Below, piece by piece: positions 14,027-20,933 of a DNA stretch of 20,933 nt. The stretch comes from Ruminococcaceae bacterium UBA1405 (lineage in GTDB: Bacteria > Bacillota > Clostridia > Oscillospirales > Ruminococcaceae). Positions within the stretch are counted from its first letter, which is position 1. Every line of letters begins with the position of its first letter. A program made the position numbers and the translations under genes. The notes beneath the pieces were generated by a model. That model did not search any database and was not told the origin of the DNA. It was given only the letters and a program-made list of their open reading frames with translations. The stretch is from the NCBI GenBank assembly GCA_002305685.1, contig DBQB01000049.1:1-20933 (forward strand), given 5' to 3'.

Positions 14027-15055
14027 TTAAAAGGCTCTCTCCCAATCCAGCGCATCCATCGGCATACTGGCCGCCGCGTTGAGGTCCATCCCGGCACGGA
14101 TACCGGCCATATACTCATAGTAACCCTGGGAGGCAATCATTGCCCCGTTATCCCCACAAAGGGACAACGGCGGAAAATACAGCGCTTTTCCCTGCTGGGC
14201 GCATCTTTTGGTCAGCAGCTCCCGCAGCCCGGAGTTGGCGCTGACACCCCCTGCCACCGCCAGCGTATCATATCCCAGATCCTTTGCCGCCAGCAAAAAC
14301 CGGTCGCAGAGAATCTGGGCCACCGTCGCCTGAAAGCTGGCGGCAAGGTCCTGTACGTTCACCGTTTCCCCTTTCTGCTGGGCGTTGTGCAGCAGATTAA
14401 TCACGGCGGTTTTCAGTCCGGAAAAACTGAAATCATAGGGACTTCCATCTACTTTGGGGTGGGGCAGATGAAAGGCCTTGGGGTTTCCCTTCTGGCTCTC
14501 CCGGTCCAGAATCACACCCCCGGGATAGGGAAAGCCCATGGCTCTCGCCGCCTTGTCAAAGGCTTCCCCGGCTGCGTCGTCCCGGGTTCTTCCCACCACA
14601 TGAAACCTGGTGTAATCCAGCACCTCCACAATATGGCTGTGCCCGCCGGATACCACCAGCCCCAGATAGGGCGGTTTGAGCTGGGGATGGGCCAGATAGT
14701 TGGCGGCGATATGACCACGGATATGGTGCACCGGCACCAGCGGCTTATTTTTAGCCAGAGCCAGCCCTTTGGCAAAGTTGACCCCCACCAGCAGCGCGCC
14801 GATCAGCCCCGGCGCAGCGGTGACGGCGATGGCGTCCACCTGCTCCAGCGTCATCCCCGCCTGCTCCAGCGCTTCCTGCACCACCGGGATAATATTTTCG
14901 GTGTGGCGGCGGGAGGCGATCTCCGGGACCACCCCGCCGTATTTTTGATGCTCCGCGATCTGGGAATTGACCACCGAGGAGAGAATCACCGTTCCGTTCT
15001 CCACCACAGCGGCGGCGGTCTCGTCGCAGGAGCTTTCAATACCTAATATCCTCAT
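14027..15055 (-). CDS. tsaD: tRNA N6-adenosine threonylcarbamoyltransferase TsaD
   Basis: TsaD transfers threonylcarbamoyl from threonylcarbamoyl-AMP to A37 of ANN-decoding tRNAs (t6A), working with TsaB and TsaE. The 342-residue protein is full length. It begins MRILGIESSCDETAAAVV, has the metal-binding H111-H-x3-H115 (VHHIRGHIAANYL), GLVVSGGHSHI, and the C-terminal AVAGGVSANSGLRE and PLSLCGDNGAMIA segments. AAAGGATG precedes the ATG. It is the last gene of a minus-strand operon, 17 nt after the PPC-domain gene. In many Firmicutes tsaE-tsaB-rimI-tsaD are adjacent; here only rimI is close, so tsaB and tsaE must be elsewhere. Confidence 0.97.
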   Translation of the reverse strand: MRILGIESSCDETAAAVVENGTVILSSVVNSQIAEHQKYGGVVPEIASRRHTENIIPVVQEALEQAGMTLEQVDAIAVTAAPGLIGALLVGVNFAKGLALAKNKPLVPVHHIRGHIAANYLAHPQLKPPYLGLVVSGGHSHIVEVLDYTRFHVVGRTRDDAAGEAFDKAARAMGFPYPGGVILDRESQKGNPKAFHLPHPKVDGSPYDFSFSGLKTAVINLLHNAQQKGETVNVQDLAASFQATVAQILCDRFLLAAKDLGYDTLAVAGGVSANSGLRELLTKRCAQQGKALYFPPLSLCGDNGAMIASQGYYEYMAGIRAGMDLNAAASMPMDALDWERAF

Positions 15056-15072
15056 ACTGTTTTCATCCTTTT

Positions 15073-15498
15073 TTATTCTGCAAAGTGGAACAGATTCAGC
15101 CCGATCTCCTCGCTGTATTTTCTACCCACCTGACCATCGATCACCCGCACCAGTATCTCACCGGTGGCGCTGATCACCGCTTTCTTCAGATGGCCGCCGA
15201 AGGCACTCCCTGAACCGTTGCCGGCGCTGGCGTGGATATGCAGATAGGGTTTTCCCTCCATGCGGGTGATGGTGCCGGAGAGGGAGATTAACTCCATCGG
15301 CTCCCGGTACGCATTGTTATAAAACTTCTTCTCCGCCACGTCAAAAACACAGATATGGAACTCCTTGAGAGCGCCCAGTCCGGTTATTTCCCCCAGACAG
15401 ATATTCTCCTTCTCAGCCAGGGCGGTCAGCTGCTCCACAATCTCCTCGTTGGGGTCCAGACGGATCACCAGGGTATCTCCAAAACGGCGGTACTGCAT
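15073..15498 (-). CDS. PPC/DUF296-domain protein (AT-hook-type PPC domain without AT-hook)
   Basis: This 141-residue protein is a single PPC (DUF296) domain. The family is found in bacteria as stand-alone trimers and in plants fused to AT-hooks; the bacterial role is not settled. The typical core is visible: LDPNEEIVEQL, GEITGLGALKEFHICVFD, ISLSGTITRMEGKPYLHIHASAG, and GGHL. H87, H89 and H103 are candidates for the metal-binding cluster. The ATG at 15498 is chosen over TTG at 15504 because AAGGAG lies nine bases before it, while the TTG is only about three bases away. It sits between rimI and tsaD in one operon, which may hint at a translation-related role. Confidence 0.85.
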   Translation of the reverse strand: MQYRRFGDTLVIRLDPNEEIVEQLTALAEKENICLGEITGLGALKEFHICVFDVAEKKFYNNAYREPMELISLSGTITRMEGKPYLHIHASAGNGSGSAFGGHLKKAVISATGEILVRVIDGQVGRKYSEEIGLNLFHFAE

Positions 15499-15538
15499 AG
15501 ACAAGCACTCCTTTTCTTATAGCAATGATTTGATGGGT

Positions 15539-16003
15539 TTATCCTTCCAATCCTGGACGCAGCGTCATAATCCGTGCGTCCTCGGTGGGATGACGGTAGA
15601 AGTTCTTTCGTCTGCCCTCCTGCCGAAACCCCAGCTTTTCATACAGGGAAATCGCCGGAAGGTTTGAGGCCCGTACCTCCAGAGTCAAAAATTCCAGCGC
15701 AGCACAGCGCATATATTCGATGAGGGCACGGGTCAACGCCTCCCCAATCCCTTGGCCGCGAAACTGGGGAAACACCGCGATGTTATCCACATATCCTTCC
15801 CCCACAATGTCATGTAACCCCGCATATCCCAGCACCTGCCCGTCATCGTCCTGCACCGCCACATACAGCACCCCTTTGGGGTCCTCCATCGTTTCCAGCA
15901 GCTGCCGCTCGCTCCAGGGCTCGGAAAAGCAGAGCTTTTCCAGCTGGGCAATCTGTGCGGCATCACAGGGCAGCGCAGCACGGATGTGATAACTTACAGG
16001 CAT
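15539..16003 (-). CDS. rimI: Ribosomal protein bS18 alanine N-acetyltransferase RimI
   Basis: This is a 154-residue GNAT acetyltransferase. RimI acetylates the N-terminal alanine of ribosomal protein S18 using acetyl-CoA. Seen here are LEKLCFSEPWSERQL near the N-terminus (a RimI hallmark), VDNIAVFPQFRGQGIGEAL (acetyl-CoA loop, Q/RxxGxG/A), and LEVRASNLPAISLYEKLGFRQEGRRKNFY, all as in RimI rather than other GNATs. The ribosome binding site GAGGGAGT overlaps the stop of the upstream kinase gene, so the two are probably translationally coupled. It is two genes before tsaD, a common pairing. Confidence 0.93.
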   Translation of the reverse strand: MPVSYHIRAALPCDAAQIAQLEKLCFSEPWSERQLLETMEDPKGVLYVAVQDDDGQVLGYAGLHDIVGEGYVDNIAVFPQFRGQGIGEALTRALIEYMRCAALEFLTLEVRASNLPAISLYEKLGFRQEGRRKNFYRHPTEDARIMTLRPGLEG

Positions 16004-16013
16004 TTGTACTCCC

Positions 16014-16886
16014 TCACAGTATCTTAAAGTTTTTCAAAATCTCTTTATGGGTCAGCCAGGGCAGCGCATTTTCCAGCATCACCCCGTAGCGGGTATCGGT
16101 ACCGTAGCTGAAGGTGGTTTTGATGGCCAGCTCCACAAAGCTGGAGGCCCGTCCCATTGCAAGAGAAAGGCTGTCTCCGGTGAGGATGGAACCCACCAAC
16201 ACACTGGCATAGATATCTCCGGTACCGGGATAGGACACCGGTACATAATCGCAGGGCACATACCAGTAGGCTCCCCGGTTGCGGTCGTAGCCGATATTGG
16301 CCATCTCCCCGGTTGCCAGCTGTACGCCGGTGATCACCACCATGGAAGGCCCTTTTTCACTCAGACGGGCCAACAGGCTTTTGGCATGGGAATGGGTCAT
16401 AGGACCAAAATCGTAATCCTGCCCCAGAAGGATATAGGCTTCCGTGAGGTTGGGGGTGATGATGTCGGCAGCCCGGACCAGCTCCCCCATCCGCTGTTGC
16501 AGCGCCTTGTCGCAGGTTTTATAGGGCTTTCCGTGATCTCCCATTACCGGGTCCACCACAATCAGCGCTTTGGGGAAGGCTTTGAAGAATTCCAGGCAGT
16601 GGTCAATCTGTGCCTGGCTGCCCAAAAAGCCGGTATATACGGCGTCAAAATCCAAATGCAGGTTCTTGTAGTGTTCCAGCGCCGCGGGGATAAAATCGGT
16701 GAGATCCCGCATGGCAACCTCCCCCAGCCCTCCGGTATGGGTGGAGAGCACAGCAGTGGGAACAGGACAGGTCTGCACCCCCATGGCGGAGAGGGTGGGA
16801 ATAATCACCGTAAGGGAACAGCGGCCAAAGCCGGAAATATCGTGGATTGCGGCAACCCGCCGCTGGCTGTTGATGGATTGTATCAT
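16014..16886 (-). CDS. Pyridoxamine/pyridoxal kinase, PdxY family
   Basis: It phosphorylates a B6 vitamer to make or salvage pyridoxal 5'-phosphate. The 290-residue protein has the ribokinase-like fold: AAIHDISGFGRCSLTVIIP at the N-terminus, SAMGVQTCPVPTAVLSTHTGG, VVDPVMGD, ITPNLTEAYILLG, and the catalytic VSYPGTGDIYASVL with the anion-hole GTGD. It resembles the pyridoxamine kinases common in Clostridia rather than ThiD, but the exact substrate preference cannot be read. GCGGAGA precedes the ATG. It is first in the operon with rimI, the PPC gene and tsaD; gaps are short. PLP made here would serve SerC among other enzymes. Confidence 0.88.
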   Translation of the reverse strand: MIQSINSQRRVAAIHDISGFGRCSLTVIIPTLSAMGVQTCPVPTAVLSTHTGGLGEVAMRDLTDFIPAALEHYKNLHLDFDAVYTGFLGSQAQIDHCLEFFKAFPKALIVVDPVMGDHGKPYKTCDKALQQRMGELVRAADIITPNLTEAYILLGQDYDFGPMTHSHAKSLLARLSEKGPSMVVITGVQLATGEMANIGYDRNRGAYWYVPCDYVPVSYPGTGDIYASVLVGSILTGDSLSLAMGRASSFVELAIKTTFSYGTDTRYGVMLENALPWLTHKEILKNFKIL

Positions 16887-16955
16887 TCTATATCTCCGCT
16901 TTCATTGATTTCTCCCAGAAGGCAGCACCGCCTATGGGGGAAGGACTTCTCTTCT

Positions 16956-16964
16956 ATTGTAGCA
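16956..16964 (-). promoter_or_regulatory. Extended -10 promoter of the pyridoxamine kinase operon
   Basis: TGC followed by TACAAT (16964-16956) on the minus strand is an extended -10. No good -35 lies 17 bp upstream. The leader is about 60 nt. Confidence 0.55.
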
Positions 16965-16984
16965 ACTTTTCAAAAAATATCCAC

Positions 16985-17025
16985 CCAAAAATAGAAAATC
17001 CCGGCGCCGATAGCGCCGGGATTTT
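16985..17025 (-). terminator. Terminator of the citrate synthase gene
   Basis: A perfect 13-bp stem pairs AAAATCCCGGCGC (17025-17013, minus strand) with GCGCCGGGATTTT (17007-16995), with a 5-base loop. TTTTCTATTTTT follows. It lies 8 nt after the stop codon. Confidence 0.93.
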
Positions 17026-17033
17026 GCTGGGCA

Positions 17034-18422
17034 TCATCTCTGATCCAGGGGCGTGTAGGGCTGTTTGTGCAGCACCGCCTTATATGCGGGACGAATCAGA
17101 CGTCCGCCACAGGTAATCTCCTCAATGCGATGGGCACACCATCCTGCCGAACGGGCCACCGCAAACAGCGGCGTATGCAGTTCGTCAGGGATGCCCAGCA
17201 TCTCATACACCAGCCCGGAATACAGATCCACATTGGCGCAGATCACCTTATGGTTTCCCTGAGAAGCAAACACTTCGGGGGTCAGCCGCTCAATGGATTC
17301 CAGCAGCGCGAAATCATCGTAAAAGCCTTTGTCCATCGCCAATTTTCTGGCGTTGCGCTTGAGGATGACGGCGCGGGGATCGCTCTTGGTATATACCGCG
17401 TGTCCCATACCATAGATCAATCCGGAACGGTCTCCCGCTTCCTTCTTCATCAGCTTATACAGGAAATCCTTGATTTCTCCATCGTTATCCCAACGGGAAA
17501 CCCCTTCTTTGATGTAACCGACCATCTCCCGCACCTTTTTGTTGGCGCCGCCATGGCGAGGACCTTTCAGAGAACCGATGCCCGCCGCCAGCGAACAGTA
17601 AAGATCGGTTCCAGAGGAGGAGAGCACCCGGGTTGCAAAGGTGGAGTTGTTACCGCCGCCATGCTCCGCATGAAGCGTCATGCAGATATCCAACAGCCTT
17701 GCTTCCTCCTCGGTAAACTGGGTATCCGCCCGCAGCATCCGCAAAATATTCTGGGCAATGGAATATTCCGGCAGCGGCTGATGGAAATACATACTCTCCT
17801 TGTCCCAGAACCGGCGCTTGATCTGATAGGCGGTGACCATGATATTGGGCAGACGGGAGATCACCTGCATCGACTGACGCATCTGGTTTTCCACCGAGAG
17901 GTCGTCGGGATTGTCATCGTAAAAACAAAGCCCCAATACGCCTCTGGCCAGCTGCACCATCAGCTGGCGGGAGGGGGTTTTCATCAGCACATCCTCCGCA
18001 AAGCTGTCCGGCAATTCCTCATAAAGGGTCATCAGGTTGCGCATGGTCTCCAACTGCTGTTTGGTGGGCAGCTTTCCTACCAGCAGCAGCCAGGCGGTTT
18101 CCTCGTATCCATAACGGTTCTCCTGGATACAGCCGTTGACCAGATCGTTGATATCCACGCCGCGATAAGACAGTGCACCTTCTACAGGAGATTTCTCACC
18201 CTCGTCCATCACATAGCCATGCACATTACAAATCTGGGTCAAGCCTGCCACCACACCGGTGCCATCGGCATTGCGCAGTCCTCTAGCCACAGGATAAATA
18301 TTGTATAAATCGGTATCGATGGTGTTATATTCCCGAAACTCATTGCATATGGTTTGAATGTCCTGGGCAGCGTCCTGCGCGGTATACCCCTCGCCGGAGG
18401 AATGTATCATCTCTGTGTTCAC
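17034..18422 (-). CDS. gltA: Citrate synthase (citrate/2-methylcitrate synthase family)
   Basis: It condenses oxaloacetate with acetyl-CoA to citrate. In an anaerobe this most likely feeds 2-oxoglutarate and glutamate synthesis. Catalytic residues are visible: H254 in LHAEHGGGNNSTFATRV, H341 in YGMGHAVYTKSDPR, and D399 in CANVDLYSGLVYEMLGIP. EGALSYRGVDINDL is the N-terminal domain signature. Length is 462 with a GTG start at 18422, chosen because GGAAAGGA lies nine bases before it; a further upstream GTG at 18464 has no ribosome binding site. The protein is longer than the approximately 370-residue Bacillus type because of an N-terminal extension of about 60 residues. It is a single-gene unit. 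2-Methylcitrate activity cannot be excluded. Confidence 0.93.
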   Translation of the reverse strand: MNTEMIHSSGEGYTAQDAAQDIQTICNEFREYNTIDTDLYNIYPVARGLRNADGTGVVAGLTQICNVHGYVMDEGEKSPVEGALSYRGVDINDLVNGCIQENRYGYEETAWLLLVGKLPTKQQLETMRNLMTLYEELPDSFAEDVLMKTPSRQLMVQLARGVLGLCFYDDNPDDLSVENQMRQSMQVISRLPNIMVTAYQIKRRFWDKESMYFHQPLPEYSIAQNILRMLRADTQFTEEEARLLDICMTLHAEHGGGNNSTFATRVLSSSGTDLYCSLAAGIGSLKGPRHGGANKKVREMVGYIKEGVSRWDNDGEIKDFLYKLMKKEAGDRSGLIYGMGHAVYTKSDPRAVILKRNARKLAMDKGFYDDFALLESIERLTPEVFASQGNHKVICANVDLYSGLVYEMLGIPDELHTPLFAVARSAGWCAHRIEEITCGGRLIRPAYKAVLHKQPYTPLDQR

Positions 18423-18549
18423 TATGATCCGTCCTTTCCCTGTGCAGTCAAAGCCGTCCTCCACAGCGTGAGATCGCGGACGGCAGCCCGATAGCTGATG
18501 AATAAATCTTCATAAAACAGGAACCCGATAGAAAATATGAGATGCATCT

Positions 18550-18578
18550 ATTGTACTGGATTGCGCAAGAAAAGTCAA
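18550..18578 (-). promoter_or_regulatory. Sigma-A promoter of the citrate synthase gene
   Basis: TTGACT (18578-18573) and TACAAT (18555-18550) are 17 bp apart on the minus strand. The leader is about 120 nt with no clear riboswitch. Confidence 0.88.
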
Positions 18579-18943
18579 CGCCAAAAGGGTATCGTTTTCT
18601 CCAAAAAATGAAGGATTTTAATTAACTTCTTTCATGTTTCTGGCAATTTTTCGGAATTCACCTGATTATTTACGGTAAATTGAGAAAGATTTTAATTTTC
18701 TATTTCAAATCAGATGCTTTTCTTTCTTTTGTTCGGTTGTGTCAAAAAAGCATATGGTAAAATCACGCTTTTTGCAATATTGCATATATATACTTAAATA
18801 AAGGATATTATTCCATTTTCAAGTCTGCGATTACCCATGGACAGGATTTGCAACGCAGCGTCGCCTGTGATGATCTTGACTGCCCCCAGCCCAACTCCAT
18901 TACAGGTGACGTATCCATCATCCAAAGGAAAGGATTGTGCAAT
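18579..18943. other. AT-rich intergenic region upstream of spoIID
   Basis: The segment has no convincing gene. TGGTAAAAT (18756-18763 on the plus strand) could be an extended -10 for spoIID, without a clear -35. I looked for a sigma-E promoter, expected for spoIID, at CATATATA (18783-18790) and found no matching -35. AAAGGAAAGG at 18924-18933 serves the spoIID start. Confidence 0.4.
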
Positions 18944-20041
18944 ATGAAGCTCAATGTACTGCTGTGTATCTGTCTGGCGGCAATGATTTTTCTCATCCCG
19001 CTGGCCACTTTCTCGTGGATGCCCGAAGAAAGCCTTCTGCCGTCTCAGGATGAAACCGCCTCTCATTCCGGACAGGTCTCCTCCTCCCGCTCTTCCTCTT
19101 CCGTTTCAATCCCGTCGGTATCTCTCTCCCTCTCCTCCGACGCCGGCCAAACCATTGCCCTGCCCAACGCCGACACCTTTTCGATTTACGACCAAACCAC
19201 CGGGGAAATCCACACCATGTCTGCGCAAGAATATACAATCTGTGCCGTCAGCGCCGAAATGCCTCCCACCTTTCCTGAGGACGCCCTGCGGGCTCAGGCC
19301 GTAGCCTGCTACACCTACGCCCTGCGGGCAAAATACGACAATCAAAAAGATCCCGACCCTGCGCTTAACGGCGCTGATTTTTCCGCTGATCCCTCCAACT
19401 GGAAGGGATTCTCCACCCGGGAACAGTACATCAGCCGCTACGGCGAAGCGGACGGCACCGCCTACTTCGATCAGATTGCCAGTGCGGTGGAACCGGTATT
19501 GGGTTATGTGATGTTATACCAGCAAAATCCCATCGTAGCCGCGTTCCACTCCATCAGCGCCGGACGGACCGAGGACGCCTCCAATGTTTGGAGCGGTTCT
19601 GCACCTTATCTGGTACCGGTGGAAAGTGAGGGGGATCTATATGCCCCAGGATATGAGACGGCGGAACTATTTGACCCTGAGGCCCTTTGGGATGCTTTTG
19701 CACAGGCAGGCCTCACAGATTCCGGGGCAGCCCCAGATAACGCTGCAACTTGGTTCGAAGCATTTCAGCGCTCCCCTTCCGGTTACATTACCTCCTTAAC
19801 TTTCTGCGGAAGGCAGCTGGATGGGATGGAGGTGCGAAACGCCTTAAATCTTCGTTCCTCCAATTTTACAGTAGAATATCTCAACGGCTCCTTCCTGTTT
19901 CGGGTCTGCGGCTACGGTCACGGGGTAGGGATGTCCCAGTACGGCGCCGAATATCTGGCGGAAAACGGCGCTTCTTGGCAGGATATCCTTCAGCACTATT
20001 ACACCGGTATCACCCTTGCCAGGGTGGAGGGGATTGGCTAA
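18944..20041 (+). CDS. spoIID: Stage II sporulation protein D (SpoIID), peptidoglycan lytic transglycosylase
   Basis: SpoIID cuts glycan strands during forespore engulfment, anchored in the mother-cell membrane with SpoIIM and SpoIIP. The 365-residue protein has one N-terminal membrane helix (residues about 4-24), a Ser-rich linker (35-65) and a SpoIID/LytB domain. Family motifs: YTICAVSAEMPPTFPEDALRAQAVACYTYA with candidate catalytic E105, FHSISAGRTEDASNVW, and CGYGHGVGMSQYGAEYLAENG near the end. The ATG at 18944 is chosen because AAAGGA precedes it and the membrane helix follows directly; an earlier in-frame start at 18848 would add an unlikely 32 residues. It is a single gene. It is the main evidence that the organism forms, or descends from a former of, endospores. 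Confidence 0.9.
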   Translation: MKLNVLLCICLAAMIFLIPLATFSWMPEESLLPSQDETASHSGQVSSSRSSSSVSIPSVSLSLSSDAGQTIALPNADTFSIYDQTTGEIHTMSAQEYTICAVSAEMPPTFPEDALRAQAVACYTYALRAKYDNQKDPDPALNGADFSADPSNWKGFSTREQYISRYGEADGTAYFDQIASAVEPVLGYVMLYQQNPIVAAFHSISAGRTEDASNVWSGSAPYLVPVESEGDLYAPGYETAELFDPEALWDAFAQAGLTDSGAAPDNAATWFEAFQRSPSGYITSLTFCGRQLDGMEVRNALNLRSSNFTVEYLNGSFLFRVCGYGHGVGMSQYGAEYLAENGASWQDILQHYYTGITLARVEGIG

Positions 20042-20086
20042 GGCCCATGTTCTTTCTATTTTCACAAAAATCTTGCGTAGTAGGTA

Positions 20087-20115
20087 TTGACTTTATGGTA
20101 AGGGCATGATAGAAT
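20087..20115 (+). promoter_or_regulatory. Sigma-A promoter of the tRNA-Ser pair
   Basis: TTGACT (20087-20092), 17 bp, TAGAAT (20110-20115), with TG just before the -10. The predicted start is about 12 bases before the first tRNA. Confidence 0.88.
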
Positions 20116-20133
20116 ATATTGCGTCGCAGAAAC

Positions 20134-20220
20134 GGAGAGATGTCCGAGCGGTTTAAGGAGCTGGTCTTGAAAACCAGTGACCCGGAAGGGCCGTGGGTTC
20201 GAATCCCACTCTCTCCGCCA
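20134..20220 (+). tRNA. tRNA-Ser (anticodon TGA)
   Basis: The acceptor arms GGAGAGA and TCTCTCC pair fully, with discriminator G and encoded CCA. The anticodon stem CTGGT/ACCAG encloses CTTGAAA, giving anticodon TGA. A long variable arm (GACCCGGAAGGGCC) and the T arm GTGGG-TTCGAAT-CCCAC mark it as a class II serine tRNA of 87 nt. Confidence 0.97.
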
Positions 20221-20267
20221 ATTCACTTCCGTTTCAGCGCCGGAACAATAGAATTGGTTCACCCTTT

Positions 20268-20357
20268 GGAGAAATACTCAAGTGGTGAAGAGGCTCCCCT
20301 GCTAAGGGAGTAGGCCGGGTAACTGGCGCGAGGGTTCAAATCCCTCTTTCTCCGCCA
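20268..20357 (+). tRNA. tRNA-Ser (anticodon GCT)
   Basis: Acceptor GGAGAAA pairs with TTTCTCC; discriminator G and CCA are encoded. Anticodon stem CTCCC/GGGAG encloses CTGCTAA, giving GCT. The long variable arm (TAGGCCGGGTAACTGGCGC region) and the T arm GAGGG/CCCTC fit class II serine tRNA, 90 nt. It is 47 nt after the first tRNA-Ser and shares its transcript. Confidence 0.97.
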
Positions 20358-20360
20358 AGC

Positions 20361-20395
20361 AAAAGGACAGGATTTATCCCTGTCCTTTTTGTTTT
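20361..20395 (+). terminator. Terminator of the tRNA-Ser operon
   Basis: AAAAGGACAGG (20361-20371) pairs with CCTGTCCTTTT (20379-20389), with loop ATTTATC, followed by TGTTTT. Confidence 0.92.
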
Positions 20396-20460
20396 ATTGG
20401 CATCACCCAGCTCCAACAAACGATATCCACCCCAATCCATCCGAAAGGCGGAAAAACAGT

Positions 20461-20874
20461 ATGCAGGGATACAATCTGATTGCCGTTTATAACCAGACAG
20501 CCGATCGGCTTTTGATGTGCAAGCGAAAAAAAGATCCTTATAAGGGGCTTTCCAATCTGGTGGGCGGAAAGATTGAGTCCGGCGAGGACGGCGTAACGGC
20601 CGCCTATCGAGAACTATGGGAAGAAACTGGCATCTCCCGGGAAGATATTGTGCTGACCCATCTGATGGATTTTACCTACTGGCTGGACCCCTGTTATGTA
20701 CAGGTGTATGTGGGAAAGCTCAACAAGCACGTCGCAGTCCATGGGGATGAAAATGATCTTTACTGGTCCGATCTGCAACACAATTTTTTTGACGCTACCC
20801 AATATGCAGGAGAGGGAAATCTGGGCCATATTCTGGAGCATGTGCGGATGTTCTCCCAACAGCTGTTTATATAG
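20461..20874 (+). CDS. Nudix hydrolase (MutT-like)
   Basis: The 137-residue protein carries a complete Nudix box, GGKIESGEDGVTAAYRELWEETGI, at about residues 40-63, fitting GX5EX7REUXEEXGU. It would hydrolyse a nucleoside diphosphate linked to another group, using Mg. The substrate cannot be read; an 8-oxo-dGTP or other nucleotide house-cleaning role is only a possibility. The start at 20461 is chosen because AAAGGCGG lies about ten bases upstream and the beta-strand YNLIAVYN follows. I see no clear own promoter, and the tRNA terminator lies just upstream. No terminator is visible before the window ends. Confidence 0.9.
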   Translation: MQGYNLIAVYNQTADRLLMCKRKKDPYKGLSNLVGGKIESGEDGVTAAYRELWEETGISREDIVLTHLMDFTYWLDPCYVQVYVGKLNKHVAVHGDENDLYWSDLQHNFFDATQYAGEGNLGHILEHVRMFSQQLFI

Positions 20875-20933
20875 CTCTTTTTTTGAAAAAGGATAAGCCT
20901 GCCGATACCTGTGAACCGAACCAGTAAAAACGG

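Noticed and set aside
13725..14045. 106-residue minus-strand ORF between pckA and tsaD
   Set aside because: It runs through the tsaD terminator and the G9 tract, and overlaps the end of tsaD in another frame; no family resemblance.
1..20933. CRISPR array near the CARF nuclease, or any IS element or prophage
   Set aside because: No regularly spaced direct repeats, transposase or integrase frames were seen. The only regular repeat is the coding 54-bp repeat at 8661-8752.

Overview
The window looks like an ordinary chromosomal stretch from an endospore-forming, anaerobic Firmicute of the class Clostridia, probably the Oscillospiraceae/Ruminococcaceae. The taxonomic call is inferred from four signs: an hrcA-grpE-dnaK-dnaJ operon under a CIRCE operator, a spoIID sporulation gene, strong Gram-positive ribosome binding sites with sigma-A promoters of 17 bp spacing, and GTP-type PEP carboxykinase. 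No phage, insertion sequence, CRISPR array or rRNA is visible.

Layout, left to right. (1) 50-1405 (-): an orphan cysteine-type sulfatase. (2) 1798-2973 (+): a stand-alone CARF plus nuclease protein of the Card1/Can2 (DUF1887) type, with no CRISPR locus nearby. (3) 3045-7987 (+): promoter, CIRCE and the heat-shock operon hrcA-grpE-dnaK-dnaJ, closed by a strong terminator. (4) 7988-8549: no gene, but several RNA secondary-structure elements, including a candidate structured non-coding RNA that ends in its own terminator. (5) 8550-9041 (-): a small secreted protein built from an exact 18-residue repeat, with an odd leader (a hairpin or tiny ORF between Shine-Dalgarno and ATG) and a palindrome over its promoter. 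(6) 9254-11543 (-): serC-serA, serine biosynthesis. (7) 11830-13614 (-): pckA. (8) 14027-16886 (-): pyridoxamine kinase, rimI, a PPC-domain protein and tsaD in one operon. (9) 17034-18422 (-): citrate synthase. (10) 18944-20041 (+): spoIID. (11) 20134-20357 (+): two serine tRNA genes with promoter and terminator. (12) 20461-20874 (+): a Nudix hydrolase.

Most genes are core metabolism or housekeeping: protein folding, serine synthesis from 3-phosphoglycerate, the PEP/oxaloacetate node with citrate synthase, t6A tRNA modification and ribosomal protein acetylation. Three elements deserve a second look: the secreted 18-residue-repeat protein and its leader (8550-9152), the structured RNA candidate with C-rich loops (about 8109-8330), and the orphan CARF nuclease next to the heat-shock operon.

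Everything here was read by eye from the sequence. No homology search, RNA folding program or promoter scorer was run.
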